Made by a program: the position numbers and the translations under genes | The notes under the pieces: model-generated | Databases searched by the model: none | What the model saw: only the letters and a program-made list of their open reading frames with translations | Told to the model about the DNA's origin: nothing | DNA from: Takakia lepidozioides | Taxonomy: Eukaryota; Streptophyta; Takakiopsida; Takakiales; Takakiaceae | Assembly: GCA_030704615.1 (NCBI GenBank) | Contig: CM060733.1 | Coordinates: 74,376,907 to 74,440,906, forward strand | Reading direction: 5' to 3' | Length of the DNA: 64,000 nt | Part shown: positions 8,601 through 19,275 of the stretch, in pieces | Position numbering within the stretch: position 1 is the first letter of the stretch | Layout of the letters: the number at the start of each line of letters is the position of its first letter

Positions 8601-11439
8601 CCTATACCTGGGTATCCCATAATGCCGTTTTTTCTGAATGTGAAAGGGATAAACTGACTGGAAAATCAGCCTTGCGTCAACGCAAGGTTGATGAAGTGTG
8701 AGGCTATGTAGCTTTTCCTGTGGTTTTGGGCAGTTCAAATCCAGTTCCAATGCTGCCAAGATGAACATAAGTCTGTTTTGAGTCGGTTTGAAATGCTATT
8801 TACAACTTTAACTGTACCACCAAACAGACTTGCGTTGACGCAAGGTTGTTTGGCGGTATGGATTGCTGGAAATTTTCCGCAGCCATCCCCCGATTTCAAT
8901 ACAATTGTAGGAAACTTATGATTATCAGATACCATTGACATGTGTTTCAACAGAGGATTTCAACATTGCTTCAACGCAATGTTGAATATCCGCACCAGTA
9001 CATAGTCTGATGGTAGTTTTCATGCAGTGTTTTCCATTTCCTCTCAACCCTAAAACAACCTTGCGTTGAAGCAATGTTGAATTGCGCTTCTCAGTCGTTG
9101 TCTCTATCAATACAACATTATCATTTGGTGTTCCCCATTTCTGCTAGAATGAACATTGCGTCAACGCAAGGTTAATTCGGGATTTCAAAAGTAGAATTCT
9201 CAGTGTTGCATTCCTGCATTTCAATATCTTTTTCCGGATGTGTGTTCTTTTTCGTTTTCTGATCGAATGACTGTCTGGGTTTCTTGTATGTGATTCAGGT
9301 ATATGTATCATATCCTCATACCGGGAAAGTACCTTAGCGATGACCCAGACTTCATCTATTCATGGGCTGACCCCTCCAATGACAAGACAATGTACACGGC
9401 TGGTATTGCCAAAGACTGGAGCAGGGCGCACTTCCGAGACTGTGGGTGGTACCTCGACCTGCCAAAACAGGACACCCCATTCGATGAAGTTGTTTTGAGA
9501 AACCTGAACGACAATGTCGCAGCGATTGCCCCATTGGCTGAGAAAGACATCCAGGACAGAATCATTTCGGCTCTGGCTGCAAAAGAGCCCGAGAAAACTG
9601 CTACTCCAAAACGAAAGGGGAAGGTTGTCGGGGATCCGAAGGGGAAGGGGAAAAGTGCAGCTCCGCAAGGACAGGGACCATCAGAGGTTCCTGAAAGACA
9701 GCCTTCTCCCGCAAGGAGGGATAGGAGAACTTCAAAGTCCAGGGAGCAAGTTTTCGAGGCGAGAGAACATCCCTCCAGGGTTTTGGGCCAGTTCAATCGT
9801 AAGGTGCTGAATGAAAGTTTTCTTTCAATGATGGAGTCGAGGAAGTCCACATTCAAAGGGGTGCCCTCGAAATCATGGGACATTTTTGTTTTGTTCCTCA
9901 CTCAGGTGAAAACTTATGTCTAAACTGTTGTATGAATAATTGTGTTTGGCAGCTTGTTGTGGCTTGTCCAGGGGATTGATCTCCTGTTAGATTTGGATTG
10001 GGCTTCTTACACTGTCTCATGTTTTTGGCTGTAGGTCGCAAAAAGTCCGGAATGGGTGAATGGAGTTCAACAGGCTTACGCGACTGACCTTGTGGTGCTG
10101 GACATTCCTGACGGTTTTCCTGTCCCTGATGTGTTTCCTTCCAATTCGACCCCGACTTGGAACAAATCGGATTCTCGTTACTGGCAGTGGGCTTTCTCGT
10201 TCAGCAACAAGTTCCTTTCGGACTCGGGGGCTCTTCTTCTCATGCAGTCAAAGGACATGTCGGCTCGAAGAACTCTTTTCAGCTACATGAGAGCTTCCGG
10301 GTTTCGTGTCATCAAAACTTGGACATGCATCAATACTCTACCTCTTACGAAGGGCGAGTTCCCGGGGCAGAAAGTGAGTTGGTTCCTTTCAATTGATGTT
10401 TCGTGGTTTTCCGGTAAATCAAAATGGTGGGTTATGTCTTCTGTCTCATTCTCTCTTCGTGATTAATGACAGACACGAGTGTTCGAAGCTTTGTGCCTGG
10501 TGAGGCGGACTGACACTCTTCCTGTTGGTGTTGCTGAGTTTCAGTTGAGGGACCTTGCAGCTCACATTGACCCCACCTGCGAGTCTGTGGAGGATGATGT
10601 TATCTTCAATTACGTCGACTCGGGTCGGACTATGAAAAGGTCGAATGGTGTCCCTTGGAGAGGTGCACGGGAGAAATCTCCAGCTTTCATGCAGACTTTG
10701 GTGGAGACATGCAGCCGTCATGGTGGACGAGTGGTTGACTTGTCTATGGGCACAGGTGGGGCCCTTCACATTGTGTTTGACATATGGGCAGTGACCTTAG
10801 GGAAACCCTATTTTTATTTCTCGTTCTTCTTGGATTTGCAGGAGCATGTTTTCATGCTTGCAAGAGCGCCGGAAGGCACTTCTTTGGCATGGAAGCTGAT
10901 ACGGAGCTCTTCTCAAGCGAGCTTCGTCAGCTTGAGTCGGGCACTACTTCTGCCCCATCCACAGAGGGACTTCTGGAGGAGCCCGAAGCGCCTGACGAGG
11001 ATCTGGACGTGGACTCCGATTTTGAGTGTGAGTAAGTTCTTGTGTAGTCGTGCAAAATATGTTGCATTTGCTTGTGTCGTTCCCATTCGAGAAATAGTGG
11101 CTTTCGTTGTCTAGATCTGGATGTTAACATCTACCACCATTCCTCTTCTTGCTTTGCAGAGTTCAGCACCAGTCATCGAATCAGCAGACACCTTTCGGTT
11201 TCCAAGGATACTACATGTCCCCGAGCCCCCCTAGATCCAACCGCTTGCCAGTTTACGCGGAAGCTTGCGCACGGGTGTTATCCAAACAAACACTGTACTC
11301 GCATCTCCATGAAGGTCGAGGAAAAAAAAAACGTCATGGATGTGCTGCTGTATTCATAGATGATATTGCTGTACACTCTGGAAGTGGTTCCTCTGAAACC
11401 TCCAATATTTCTTTAGGTTCAAGTACCGAGGCTCAATAA
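5640..11439 (+). CDS. ParB-like/DNA methyltransferase-like protein of MULE A (ten exons)
   Basis: Exons inferred from GT-AG sites and phase: 5640-6089, 6717-7315, 7390-7579, 7671-8114, 8197-8405, 9299-9905, 10035-10373, 10473-10755, 10842-11031, 11160-11439; about 1,196 codons. Exon 1 is highly basic (RSKRQRTLYF, RMRKARREL). Exon 2 holds IPLCRM-x-x-MPAVR and WDGNHRLLAW, the layout of the ParB/sulfiredoxin-like superfamily (DG-x-HR-x-x-A). Exon 6 has a lysine-rich linker. Exons 7-9 look like a beta-class N6/N4 DNA methyltransferase: motif IV region DLVVLDIPDGFP, then SPAFMQTLVETCSRHGGRVV, then the AdoMet loop DLSMGTGGACFHA rebuilt across intron 8, and GRHFFGMEAD. The usual D-P-P-[YFW] is replaced by D-I-P-D-G, as in the MULE B copy, so methylation activity is doubtful. 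The tail is acidic and then basic. Ten palindromes lie in introns 1 and 5. The frame is intact through all junctions, apart from a suspected compensated frameshift in exon 5. Confidence 0.65.
6146..6668. repeat. PAL-A palindromes, cluster 1 (intron 1 of the MULE A gene)
   Basis: Four 24-bp palindromes at 6157-6180, 6361-6384, 6447-6470 and 6645-6668, plus a degenerate half-site near 6563. Inner core: TTGCGTCAACGCAA or TTGCGTTGACGCAA, flanked by CAAC(C/A) and its complement. The first copy sits in a longer dyad, 6146-6191, with outer arms GAGGTCGAC and GTCGACCTC and a single A/A mismatch on each side. All are within intron 1. Confidence 0.9.
8552..9174. repeat. PAL-A palindromes, cluster 2 (intron 5 of the MULE A gene)
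   Basis: Six copies at 8552-8575, 8667-8690, 8825-8848, 8961-8984, 9056-9079 and 9151-9174, spaced about 70-160 bp in the 0.9-kb intron between exons 5 and 6. The 8552 copy has A/T instead of C/G at the fifth position on both arms, so it stays a perfect palindrome. Surrounding sequence is unlike between copies, so these are not a simple tandem repeat. Confidence 0.9.
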
Positions 11440-11765
11440 ATTGTATTTTGGTTTTGCTTCCATCTCCAAACTGTTTTTCAAGTTCTTTGCGCGTTCCCGT
11501 AAGTACAGTTGGGGATTGCCTAAAATAGGTCTTCGGATTGCGGAATTGAAAAATGATTGTGTGTTGGAATGAATGTACTGCTTTGCCCAAAAAAAATGTT
11601 TGCTTTTAATATTCAGTTCTCTAGTGGACGATCTCCTCATTCCAAAGTCATGACCTCAATCATAATTCATCCGCAAACCTGCCATTGTTCTCGGCCACAA
11701 AGAATATTCATGTGGGGGCCATGAAGAGGGATAAAAAATTAGGACATAGGCGACAGCTGATCCGC

Positions 11766-11906
11766 GGTAATAGGGGGGGGTAAGCATGGAATTACGGCCT
11801 GAACACGTGGATGCTTGCTGACGTGGCATGAGCCTAGCCAGGCTCACAGGCTCACAGGCTCACGCGGCCAGGCTCACGCGGCCAGGCTCACGCGCAAGCA
11901 TTCCCC
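11766..11906 (-). repeat. right terminal/subterminal repeats of MULE A
   Basis: Read inward from 11906 on the minus strand: GGGGAATGCTTGCGCGTGAG, then repeated GTGAGCC units separated by GG/GGCCGC, then further inside the motif TATTACCGCGGAT (plus strand near 11,760-11,775). The layout matches the MULE end at 62,131 (GGGGG ATGCT then GTGAGCC units, then TACCGCGGA). Confidence 0.65.
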
Positions 11907-12765
11907 GCTGAGGACTTGCACATAAAAGAAATGCATCAGCAAACAAAGGTTGGACTGTAGTCATGAAAAGATGACACTGAGGCAAGGGAAGTTCAGATTG
12001 CGTGTCAAGATGCACATGACAAAGAGAGGAAGCAAGCAAGTAGGGTCCTAGAAAGTCATGACAATCTGAAAACAGTGAGCAGAGCAAGCATAGGGGCAAC
12101 ATCTATGATAAACCAGCATGGGCACAAGATTCTTGAAAGAGGAGCAGGGCCATCAAGGCAGGGCATCAGGACAGGAGGTGGCTGTTGGGACTGTACTAAT
12201 ACAACAAAATATACCAAGGCACAACATGTAGAAATGATCAAGAAAGAACTGATGGTTATGCATGGAAGGAAGGAGCGCGTGACGAGATTGGTGAGCAGCA
12301 ACAAAAGGTGGAAACAAGGAACAAGTAGGGCTGCACGGAGACAAGATGAGATGTACCAAGAAACAATTAAGGAAAGAACATGGCTCCAATGGATCAGCCT
12401 GCAGCTCAGGAAATTGAAGCAAGGTTGCAAGAAGACAACAGACCTTGAACGGCAGCAAACATGGGCAGCAAAAGGACCTGCACGCAAGCCAAAACACCAT
12501 GCAAAAAGGAAGGTGATTGTATGGCGGTGGCAATTTCTTAGTCAACCATGGAGACTATCGAGACATATGGGCTGCATATAGATGGAAAAATGGTCACATG
12601 AAGCAGTAAGTGATGAGAAGGAAACAGGCCATACCAAGGATTGATATGGTGGAGACTTGGTCAAGTAGGGCTGCAGAGGTGATGACCACCAGAAAGGCAA
12701 CATTGTGGGAAGGTGAACACTCAAATGAACAAGGGAATCCTGATTCACTAGGGCGAATAGCGATT
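11907..12765. other. gene-free stretch
   Basis: Purine-rich, repeat-poor sequence. A plus-strand open frame of about 168 codons at 12,075-12,581 is rich in K, R, Q and T without any recognisable domain, and its composition follows the local A/G bias. I see no gene, RNA or element border. Confidence 0.4.
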
Positions 12766-13560
12766 GGCAGTATGATCATGTCAAAGTCACTCCAAACTAG
12801 ATTCACTCAACCAGCTAACTTGCAGAATTCAACATGGCAATTTAGGGCCGATTCTGATAAGAGGGGAAAACAGGGTCTCATGTGTTGAAGAAGGTGCCTT
12901 CATTAGCAGTGCCTGATTTTATCAATTGTGCTGCCGCTGCTGCGGCTTCCAGTTGACCATCTACCCATGCAAGTTTCTTGTAGCTATCCTTCCACAGGGA
13001 ATCATAGGTAATCTGGAGCTTGAAATCCGGCCCTCTTGGATGAATCTACACCCACACTCTATCCCTGCTCCTTTAGCTATCCATGCCCACGAGGGTATTG
13101 TTCATAATCACATCTGGTACAATTCCAGCTTTGGTGATGCAACCATGCACCTCTTTGCATGTGCTTTCCAGGGCTGCCAGGCTTGCACACGCACACAAAC
13201 ATGATGTGGTCGAGCTTCACCCCTTCCCCCATCATTTGCTTTCAGGTCTCCAAAGCCCCATCCCGCGCTCCTGCTCTGCACACCCTGCATGCAAGCATCG
13301 CGTTCCACAACACCACATCTCGTTCAGCTATAGTGTTGAACACTCCCTTGGCATCCTCAATGCACCCACATTTGGCATACATGTCCACCAGGGCAGGGTT
13401 CAGAATGACATGTGGTACAAATTCAGCTTTGACAATGTCACCATGGACCTCTTTTCCCCTTTTCCAGAGCTCCCAGCCTTGCACACGCATTGCAAACACA
13501 AACAAACTTGATGTGGTTGGGCTTCACCCTTCACGCAGCAACCGACCTATGTAGGCATCC
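12766..13560 (-). pseudogene. captured OSB/PPR gene fragment
   Basis: On the minus strand, 13.1-13.5 kb reads as a pentatricopeptide repeat (PPR) protein: GKEVHGDIVKAEFVPHVILN, PALVDMYAKCGCIEDAKGVF and ERDVVLWNAML, the standard layout of plant PLS-class PPR proteins, which act in organellar RNA editing or processing. The adjoining 12.77-13.08 kb sequence is also found at 43.9-44.2, 44.6-44.8, 26.75-27.05 and 28.4-28.65 kb, where it encodes a PDF-type motif of organellar single-stranded DNA-binding (OSB) proteins. The frame is broken on both sides, and no start or stop context is seen. It is probably a third piece of the gene-carrying CACTA family seen at 24.9-29.7 and 42.4-47.2 kb, although CACTA ends were not found here. 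Confidence 0.6.
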
Positions 13561-14440
13561 GCCGCAAATCCACCAATAAAAGGAGTCAGATATAATGCAC
13601 CCACAAAATTGGACACCATGTTGGCTGATTTTGGGTTGCTGATATGCATCTTAGTGGTTAAATATGTGACCAGGTTACGCTGCAGCCCCAATGAGGCCAT
13701 CCTTTCACATAATACAGTTCCTGCACAAAACCGTACAGATCTTCAAGGATTGACTCAATTTTTCCGAAGGTGAAGATATTATTGCCTCCAACAGCAGTCA
13801 AATTTGAACAGGGAATGGACAAGAGCTCCTCTTAACCTTATAATCAAATACCACGTTAGTGACTACACTTCTCATACAACTGATCAGTCTTGGTGGTCTT
13901 GGAGTGACCTTGAATCAAAGCTTATTTTGAACTGCCAATACATGTGTTTGGCGAGTCACACAGATGGCCTCATCCTCTCCTCCGCAAATAGTCACCCCTA
14001 CACATGCTTCAACATAAAGCTTAAGCTCTGCTCTAACCACTGCAGATGAGTATTAGAAGCTACAAAAATATCACAGATGATCTGTACAAGCGTACCAAAA
14101 ATAAGGGGGGCTGCCCTCCAGCCACCTATCTTCTGCTTGTCAGCAGTGCGGCCATGCTTGTCCACTGATCCATCCCCAGTCAACGAGTCTCCCTGGACAT
14201 CCTCTTCACTCTCTTGGACCAATGTTGAGCCCTATAAATCACAACAGAGTTCAAACTTTCAATGATGGAGTTTCTGAGATATTTAGCACAGTTTCAGAGT
14301 GATGTCTTGTTCTTTGACCACAAATCACTTGACAAAACATGTGCATGGCTCAGCCACCCACCAAATCCATGTGTTAATTATAATGCGATGGTGAGGAAAC
14401 ATCAACCCGTCTCCCTCGAGGATGGGGAGGTAGTACCACA
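13561..14440. other. gene-free stretch
   Basis: A/T-rich sequence with only short unrelated ORFs. No palindrome family, terminal repeat or domain was seen. It separates the OSB/PPR fragment from the start of the decayed CACTA gene region. Confidence 0.4.
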
Positions 14441-14446
14441 TATCGA

Positions 14447-15406
14447 TTGTGGCCTAGAGCGACCGTTTTTCGTGGCGAGGAGCCACCCATTGCACCTGAT
14501 CCAATAGAGGCTGTCGGGCACAATCGTAGAAGGGACCGGGGCCAAATTTCAGGTGATGCGGAGGATGTTGACACTCTGGGATTGAGGCGGGCGCGCCGCG
14601 GGTTTCCCCTTGTGGGCCACCCCGTCCAACCACGTCCACCTTTGACCCCCCCCCCCGACAGGATTGAGTGTTGGTGCACTAAGTGTCGGGAACGGATACC
14701 GCCGTGCGGCACTGGACCACCGAGGCGGTGACCGCATGTTGTCGAAAAACATTACAAGAAGAACAAGATTGCGGATGCGGCAAAGGTGAGTGTTTTTCCC
14801 CCCCCTCTCATTAACATTCATTTAAGATACATTTAGGTTTATCTAATAATATAGTATGATTGGTAAGCATACATGAATCAAATTACGACATAAGTATTGA
14901 TGCGTCGTTCACTACGCACATTGTAGCCACGACTTGATGCCCAAGCTCGCAATCACATTGCACAGAAGGCATTTCGCGCCGATCTACTTGCAGAATTTGT
15001 GCCAGAGCATGTGCCCGATGTGACCAGTTGGTTCCCCCAGCAGCACGTAGATGAGATGCGTAGGGTCGAGGGGTATCGTAGGTGTCGTAGGCGTTATGGC
15101 CGGCGACGAGCAGCCCCCGACCCCCCCCCCCCCCCCCCCCCCCCTCCCCCCCTCCAGTCTCCTCAGGCGGTCCCCCTGATTGTGCCCCCCCCCCCCCCGT
15201 CTGTTTCTTTGCCTGATCCGGACGTTGTACCCCCGGCTGCACCTCCGACATTACATCCTCAACCACCTCCACTTTCATCTCCTCCACCAGCAGTACCACC
15301 TCCACCTCCACCTCCACGTGCATGTGCCCCCCGAACCTCTAGGAGTATTGGGACCTCCGATTACATCGTGAGTGGGATGTGTATGATAGAAATAGGGTTC
15401 CTTTGA
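14447..15406 (+). CDS. low-complexity proline-rich ORFs, possibly 5' exons of the CACTA gene
   Basis: Two plus-strand open frames: 14,447-14,731 (ends CWCTKCRERIPPCG) and about 14,900-15,406. The second has a plausible folded piece (FRADLLAEFVPEHVPDVTSW, then HVDEMRRVEGYRRCRRRYG) followed by a long proline run coded by a pure C tract at 15,121-15,144 and further CCN-rich sequence. They lie upstream, in the same direction, of the TNP2-type transposase remains at 16.4 kb and could be upstream exons of that element. No recognised domain. The C tract makes the frame downstream unreliable. Confidence 0.3.
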
Positions 15407-16385
15407 GACAGGGATCGCAGAGAAAGGCATTGTAGATATTCTCATGATGTACTTTGTATACATCCGATTAATCGATTGATGTAAAAAAAATTCTTGTTGC
15501 TCGTGTGGGTTGCAACTTTGCATATGTGATCTAAACATATCTATGCACATGTGGACCGAATATGAGCTTGAACCAAGTTGATTCAATGGGTCATTCTAGT
15601 GTTGAACGCAGCTATGTGTCATAGAGACAAAAATTTGCGTTTTGCCTATAGATGATTTTTATTTTTTTTTCTATTTTCAAGCCATATGCTTAATGATAGC
15701 AGATGCAATGTGCGTGCAAATTTTGGGAGTGAACAAAAGTCATTTGGACCCATAACTAGATTTTGTTCTCTCATTTGCACTCCAAAGTTGAGTTATCTTC
15801 AACTTCATGCACTCTTCATAGAGAGTTCTGCAAAAGTGACCCTAGAAACACACTTATTTTTTTCCATTTTGTTTTTGTCCAATTTTTTGCATGGATGTAG
15901 TGGTGCAAATCCGGATGTCACAGAACAAAATAGAGCTAAAAATAAAATCATTACGCCCCTCAAAACCGCAATCATATATTTTCTAAATGCAAATATTTAT
16001 TTTAAATTCATTTAAATTCGATTTAATTCAAAATTGGTGCAAGGGTGAGTGCGTCGTTGGGGAGGCAAATGTTTTTTTTTTTTTTTCTGCTGGATCTTTG
16101 TACAGGTGTTGCACACATATTTAAGCACATGTAGGAAAAAATGAAGCTTGAGCCACATCCGTTTGTTGGGTGCAATGGCATGAGAGGATTTTCTTTCACA
16201 TTAATAAACAAAAATTGGTTGATAGGGTGAATGCGTCATTAGGGGGGCAAATGATTTTGTTTGGGTTTGAAACTTTGTATGCGTGTACGTTGCGCACATA
16301 CATGTAATTATTGAATGACATATTTGATGCACGCACACATTGAAGGTTGTTGTTGTTTGCATTTCGCTTATAATGAAGTGTGTGA
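15407..16385. other. gene-free stretch with a weak direct repeat
   Basis: A/T-rich sequence. Two related segments near 16,032-16,080 and 16,210-16,260 share 'GGGTGA(G/A)TGCGTC(G/A)TT(G/A)GGG(A/G)GGCAAATG'-like sequence and similar surroundings, with a T-run at 16,072-16,086. No coding potential was recognised; probably intron or spacer of the CACTA element. Confidence 0.4.
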
Positions 16386-19275
16386 TTGCAAGGACACATT
16401 ATAATACATGTCCCTATGTTCATTTGTTCGTATCAGGACTTTGTCCATCCCTTCCCGGTCCTTTCTCTTGGCACCCCATCCAAAAACAACCCAAGTACAT
16501 CAGGCGGGAGCCATGGGCGAGACGCCGCCCCCACGGTACCGGACGATGATGACGATGACAGTGACAGTGACAGTGACAACAACAATGAGCATGAAATTAA
16601 CCAGGAGGATGTGCAAGCCATGGAGGATCTCTTAATGCATCATGTGGGCGCTGATGCATCCCATGAAGATGGAACCCGGCCAATCGATGATCCTGAAATG
16701 GCCCCCTCAAATGACATGGAGAGGGAGGCGAGAACTCCCTTGTACGAAGGGGCGAAAGTGAGCTGACTTTCAACAATCTTACTTTTGCTCAATCTTCAAA
16801 TTCGATTTGGCATAAGTAATGTTGGGATGTTTGCCATAATGCGAACTATTGCAGACTGTATCCTTGCTCCACACTTGAAACCCAAGATGCCACGGTCGCG
16901 GAAAGAGGCGCGCGAAGTCTTGGACTCTGTGGGGATGGGCTATAAGATTTTTCATGCATGTCCATGTGATAAAACCCTATACTACGGAGAGGATTCGCGT
17001 CTCACCAAGTGCCCAAAGTGCAAGAAAGACCGATATCGAGATGATGTCCAAGGGAAAAAAGTACCACGCAAGGTATAAGCGCCATTCCCCCTCGCATGGA
17101 GATTACTTTCTGTAATCTTCTCAATGTATGTAAAGTGTATTCCACAAAGTTTAGGGTTTAGAGAGTAGTATTCATGCAAGATCTGATGGTTTTGGAAGGA
17201 GTGAGTGAGGAGTGGAAGGAGCGACGTTTGGTTTTGACCATTCACACCCAAATGAGGGAGAGGCTGCATAAAGGGAAAGGCATAAGGGTGTTGTATTATG
17301 TGTGCTAATGGGATGATTACATGTGGGGGGCGTGGGGTATTTCATCCTAGAAAATGCATTACTTTCCGATCATCCCGCGATTGAGGGCACAGTACCGAAG
17401 CCCCGAATTGGCCAGACTCATGAGATGACACGCCTCGCATCGGAGCCCCCCGAGAAAGGTGTGCGGGTCACAAGATTCACAAGCATGGAGGCATATTGAA
17501 GAGATGTGGCCTTTTCTCTTGGAGGACCCACGACATGTCCACCTCGGCTTCTCCTCGGATGGGGTCAACCCATTCTCTGTCTAGTCATATAGTCATTCCA
17601 CTTGGCCGGTGACCATGGTGAATTACAACATCCCTTCGTATCTTTCAATTAAAAAAGACCATATCATGTTGGCTGCCATTATGCCAGGTGAGTGTACTCA
17701 TTTCATGTTTATTATTGCCTTAGACTTTACATTAAACTTCTGATCTTTGACGTAATTCGGATGCAAGATTGATGAGTGACATAATCATGGAGTAAGACGT
17801 GTAATTCATTTTGTAGTATAATTTGCATATTGGTGGAGCATTGAAACAATGATGTGAATGTCTCATAGGGAAAAAACAAGTGGCAAATATGGACACGTAC
17901 TTGCGACCTCTTGTTGATGAACTTAAGGAGCTATGGAGGGGGGTCCCGACATTGGATGCTTCACTTGACCTTATGGCCGGACAATCTTTTCATATGAGAG
18001 GCATCTTGATTTGGACAATGCATGATTATCCAGGTATATTATGTTCCCCATGAACAACCCGCATACATTCACTTGTCAATGCCGGATAATATCGATGAGG
18101 ATTGGGATTGATTGAAGTAGCGGCGACAGTCTTGTGCACCGTAGTGGGGTAGATGACATTATGGGCCATGCACATGACAACTTTTTGTTTTTGCTAATGT
18201 GGCGGGATGTGTAGTACAAAACTAACTGTTTGCTCGGGGCTAAGCACCAAAGGGTACCATGCATGCTTGCATTGTGGCGATGATCTTGATGCACATAGCT
18301 CCCGCCATCTTCACAAGATGGTGTATCCCAACTACCGCAAATTTCTTCCTATGAGCCATCGATGGAGAAGAAGAGAGAAACACTTGTTTGATGACAAAGA
18401 GGAAGTACGTCCCCCCCCTATGATACCATCCGAGCAGTTTTGGGAGGACCGATGGAAGGAGGCCCATGCGGGCACGGACGGTGAAGTGGACGTGCCCGAC
18501 ATGAAACGACTTTCAATCTTCTACGAGTTGTCATATTGGGCGGTACATATTCCACAAAAACACCATCAATATCCATATACATGCATGTGATATTGCACAT
18601 TTGGTATGTGTTGCATTGTCACTTTCACATAATTTTTTTTGTGTAAGTCTTTGTGGGTGGGGATATACGTAGGACTTGAAGATTCGCCATCTTCTAGATC
18701 CCATGCATATTGAGAAGAATGTCTGCTCGTCTTTTTTTCGGGTTCTTCATGGCACGCCGACAAAGAAGGGAGTGGCTGCAAAAGGAGATTCTCTCGGTGT
18801 TAGAAAGGAGCTTGAGGAGCAAGGTCGCATGCGCCATCTATGGGCCGAACAAAATGGTGTGGACCCAAAGGGTGTTGTACGGTGGAAGTATAGGCGCGCA
18901 CCTTGGCAATGGACAAAGGAGGAATACAAGAAAGCGATAGCCACCATAAGTGTTGTCCGAACACCAACTCATTATGGGTCATCCCTCCGTACGAAGTTCA
19001 GCGAAGAAGACGGGGTCCATGGTTTGAAGTCTCATAACTACCACAATCTATTGCAAGACATCTTGCCTATTGCAGTACGTGGGACATTGACTCCCGAGGT
19101 TCGTGAGACAATCTATGATTGGGAGGCTTGTTTTGGTGGATTTGCTCCAAAGAGTTGGAAGAAGCGGATTTTCCACGCATGAAGAAGGAGGCGGTGGAGG
19201 TAATGTGTATGTTGGAGATGCACCTTCCTCCCTCGTTCTTTGACATCCAAGTGCACTTGCCATCGCAAATTATCC
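16386..19275 (+). pseudogene. CACTA (En/Spm) TNP2-type transposase, decayed
   Basis: Pieces in order match the TNP2 family: acidic N-terminal segment with a run of D/S and LYEGAKVS; then, after an in-frame TGA at 16764-16766, LSTILLLLNLQIRFGISN; CPCDKTLYYGED and CPKCKKDRY-x(7)-KKVPRK (to about 17,071, donor GTATAA); FPIIPRLRAQYRSPELARLM and EDPRHVHLGFSSDGVNPF at 17.35-17.58 kb; YNIPSYLSIKKDHIMLAAIM; DTYLRPLVDELKELWRGV at 17.88 kb; STKGYHACLHCGDDLD with HSSRHLHKMVYPNYRKFL at 18.22 kb; LLDPMHIEKNVCSSFFRVLH at 18.69 kb; GLKSHNYHNLLQDILPIAVR at 19.03 kb; and LPPSFFDIQVHLPSQI at 19.22 kb. Several in-frame stops show it is dead, although some gaps are probably introns. The gene is cut at about 19,272 by a MULE-B-related fragment. 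The CACTA ends of this element were not found. Confidence 0.85.

Larger units (their letters stand above)
4146..11906. mobile_element. MULE A (left end not found)
   Basis: This is the visible part of a Mutator-like element, recognised by its divergent gene pair shared with MULE B, by its own palindromic repeat family at 6.15-9.18 kb, and by its right terminus. On the minus strand the terminus reads inward as GGGGAATGCTTGCGCGTGAG, followed by several GTGAGCC repeats. The last element base is taken as 11906. The next 9 bases, GCTGAGGAC, would be the target duplication, but I could not find a second copy to the left, so the left end is deleted, replaced, or outside the window. The element start given here is only the edge of the last recognised gene. 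Confidence 0.6.

Noticed and set aside
6146-9174. PAL-A cluster as a CRISPR array
   Set aside because: Copies are irregularly spaced, palindromic rather than hairpin-free direct repeats with unique spacers, lie in introns of a eukaryotic gene, and no cas genes are present.
12075-12581. A 168-codon ORF as a gene
   Set aside because: Composition follows the local purine bias; no domain, no plausible splice context, no similar copy in the window.
14883-15323. Minus-strand ORF with glycine and valine repeats
   Set aside because: It is the complement of the proline-rich C tract and CCN repeats; a shadow of low-complexity DNA.
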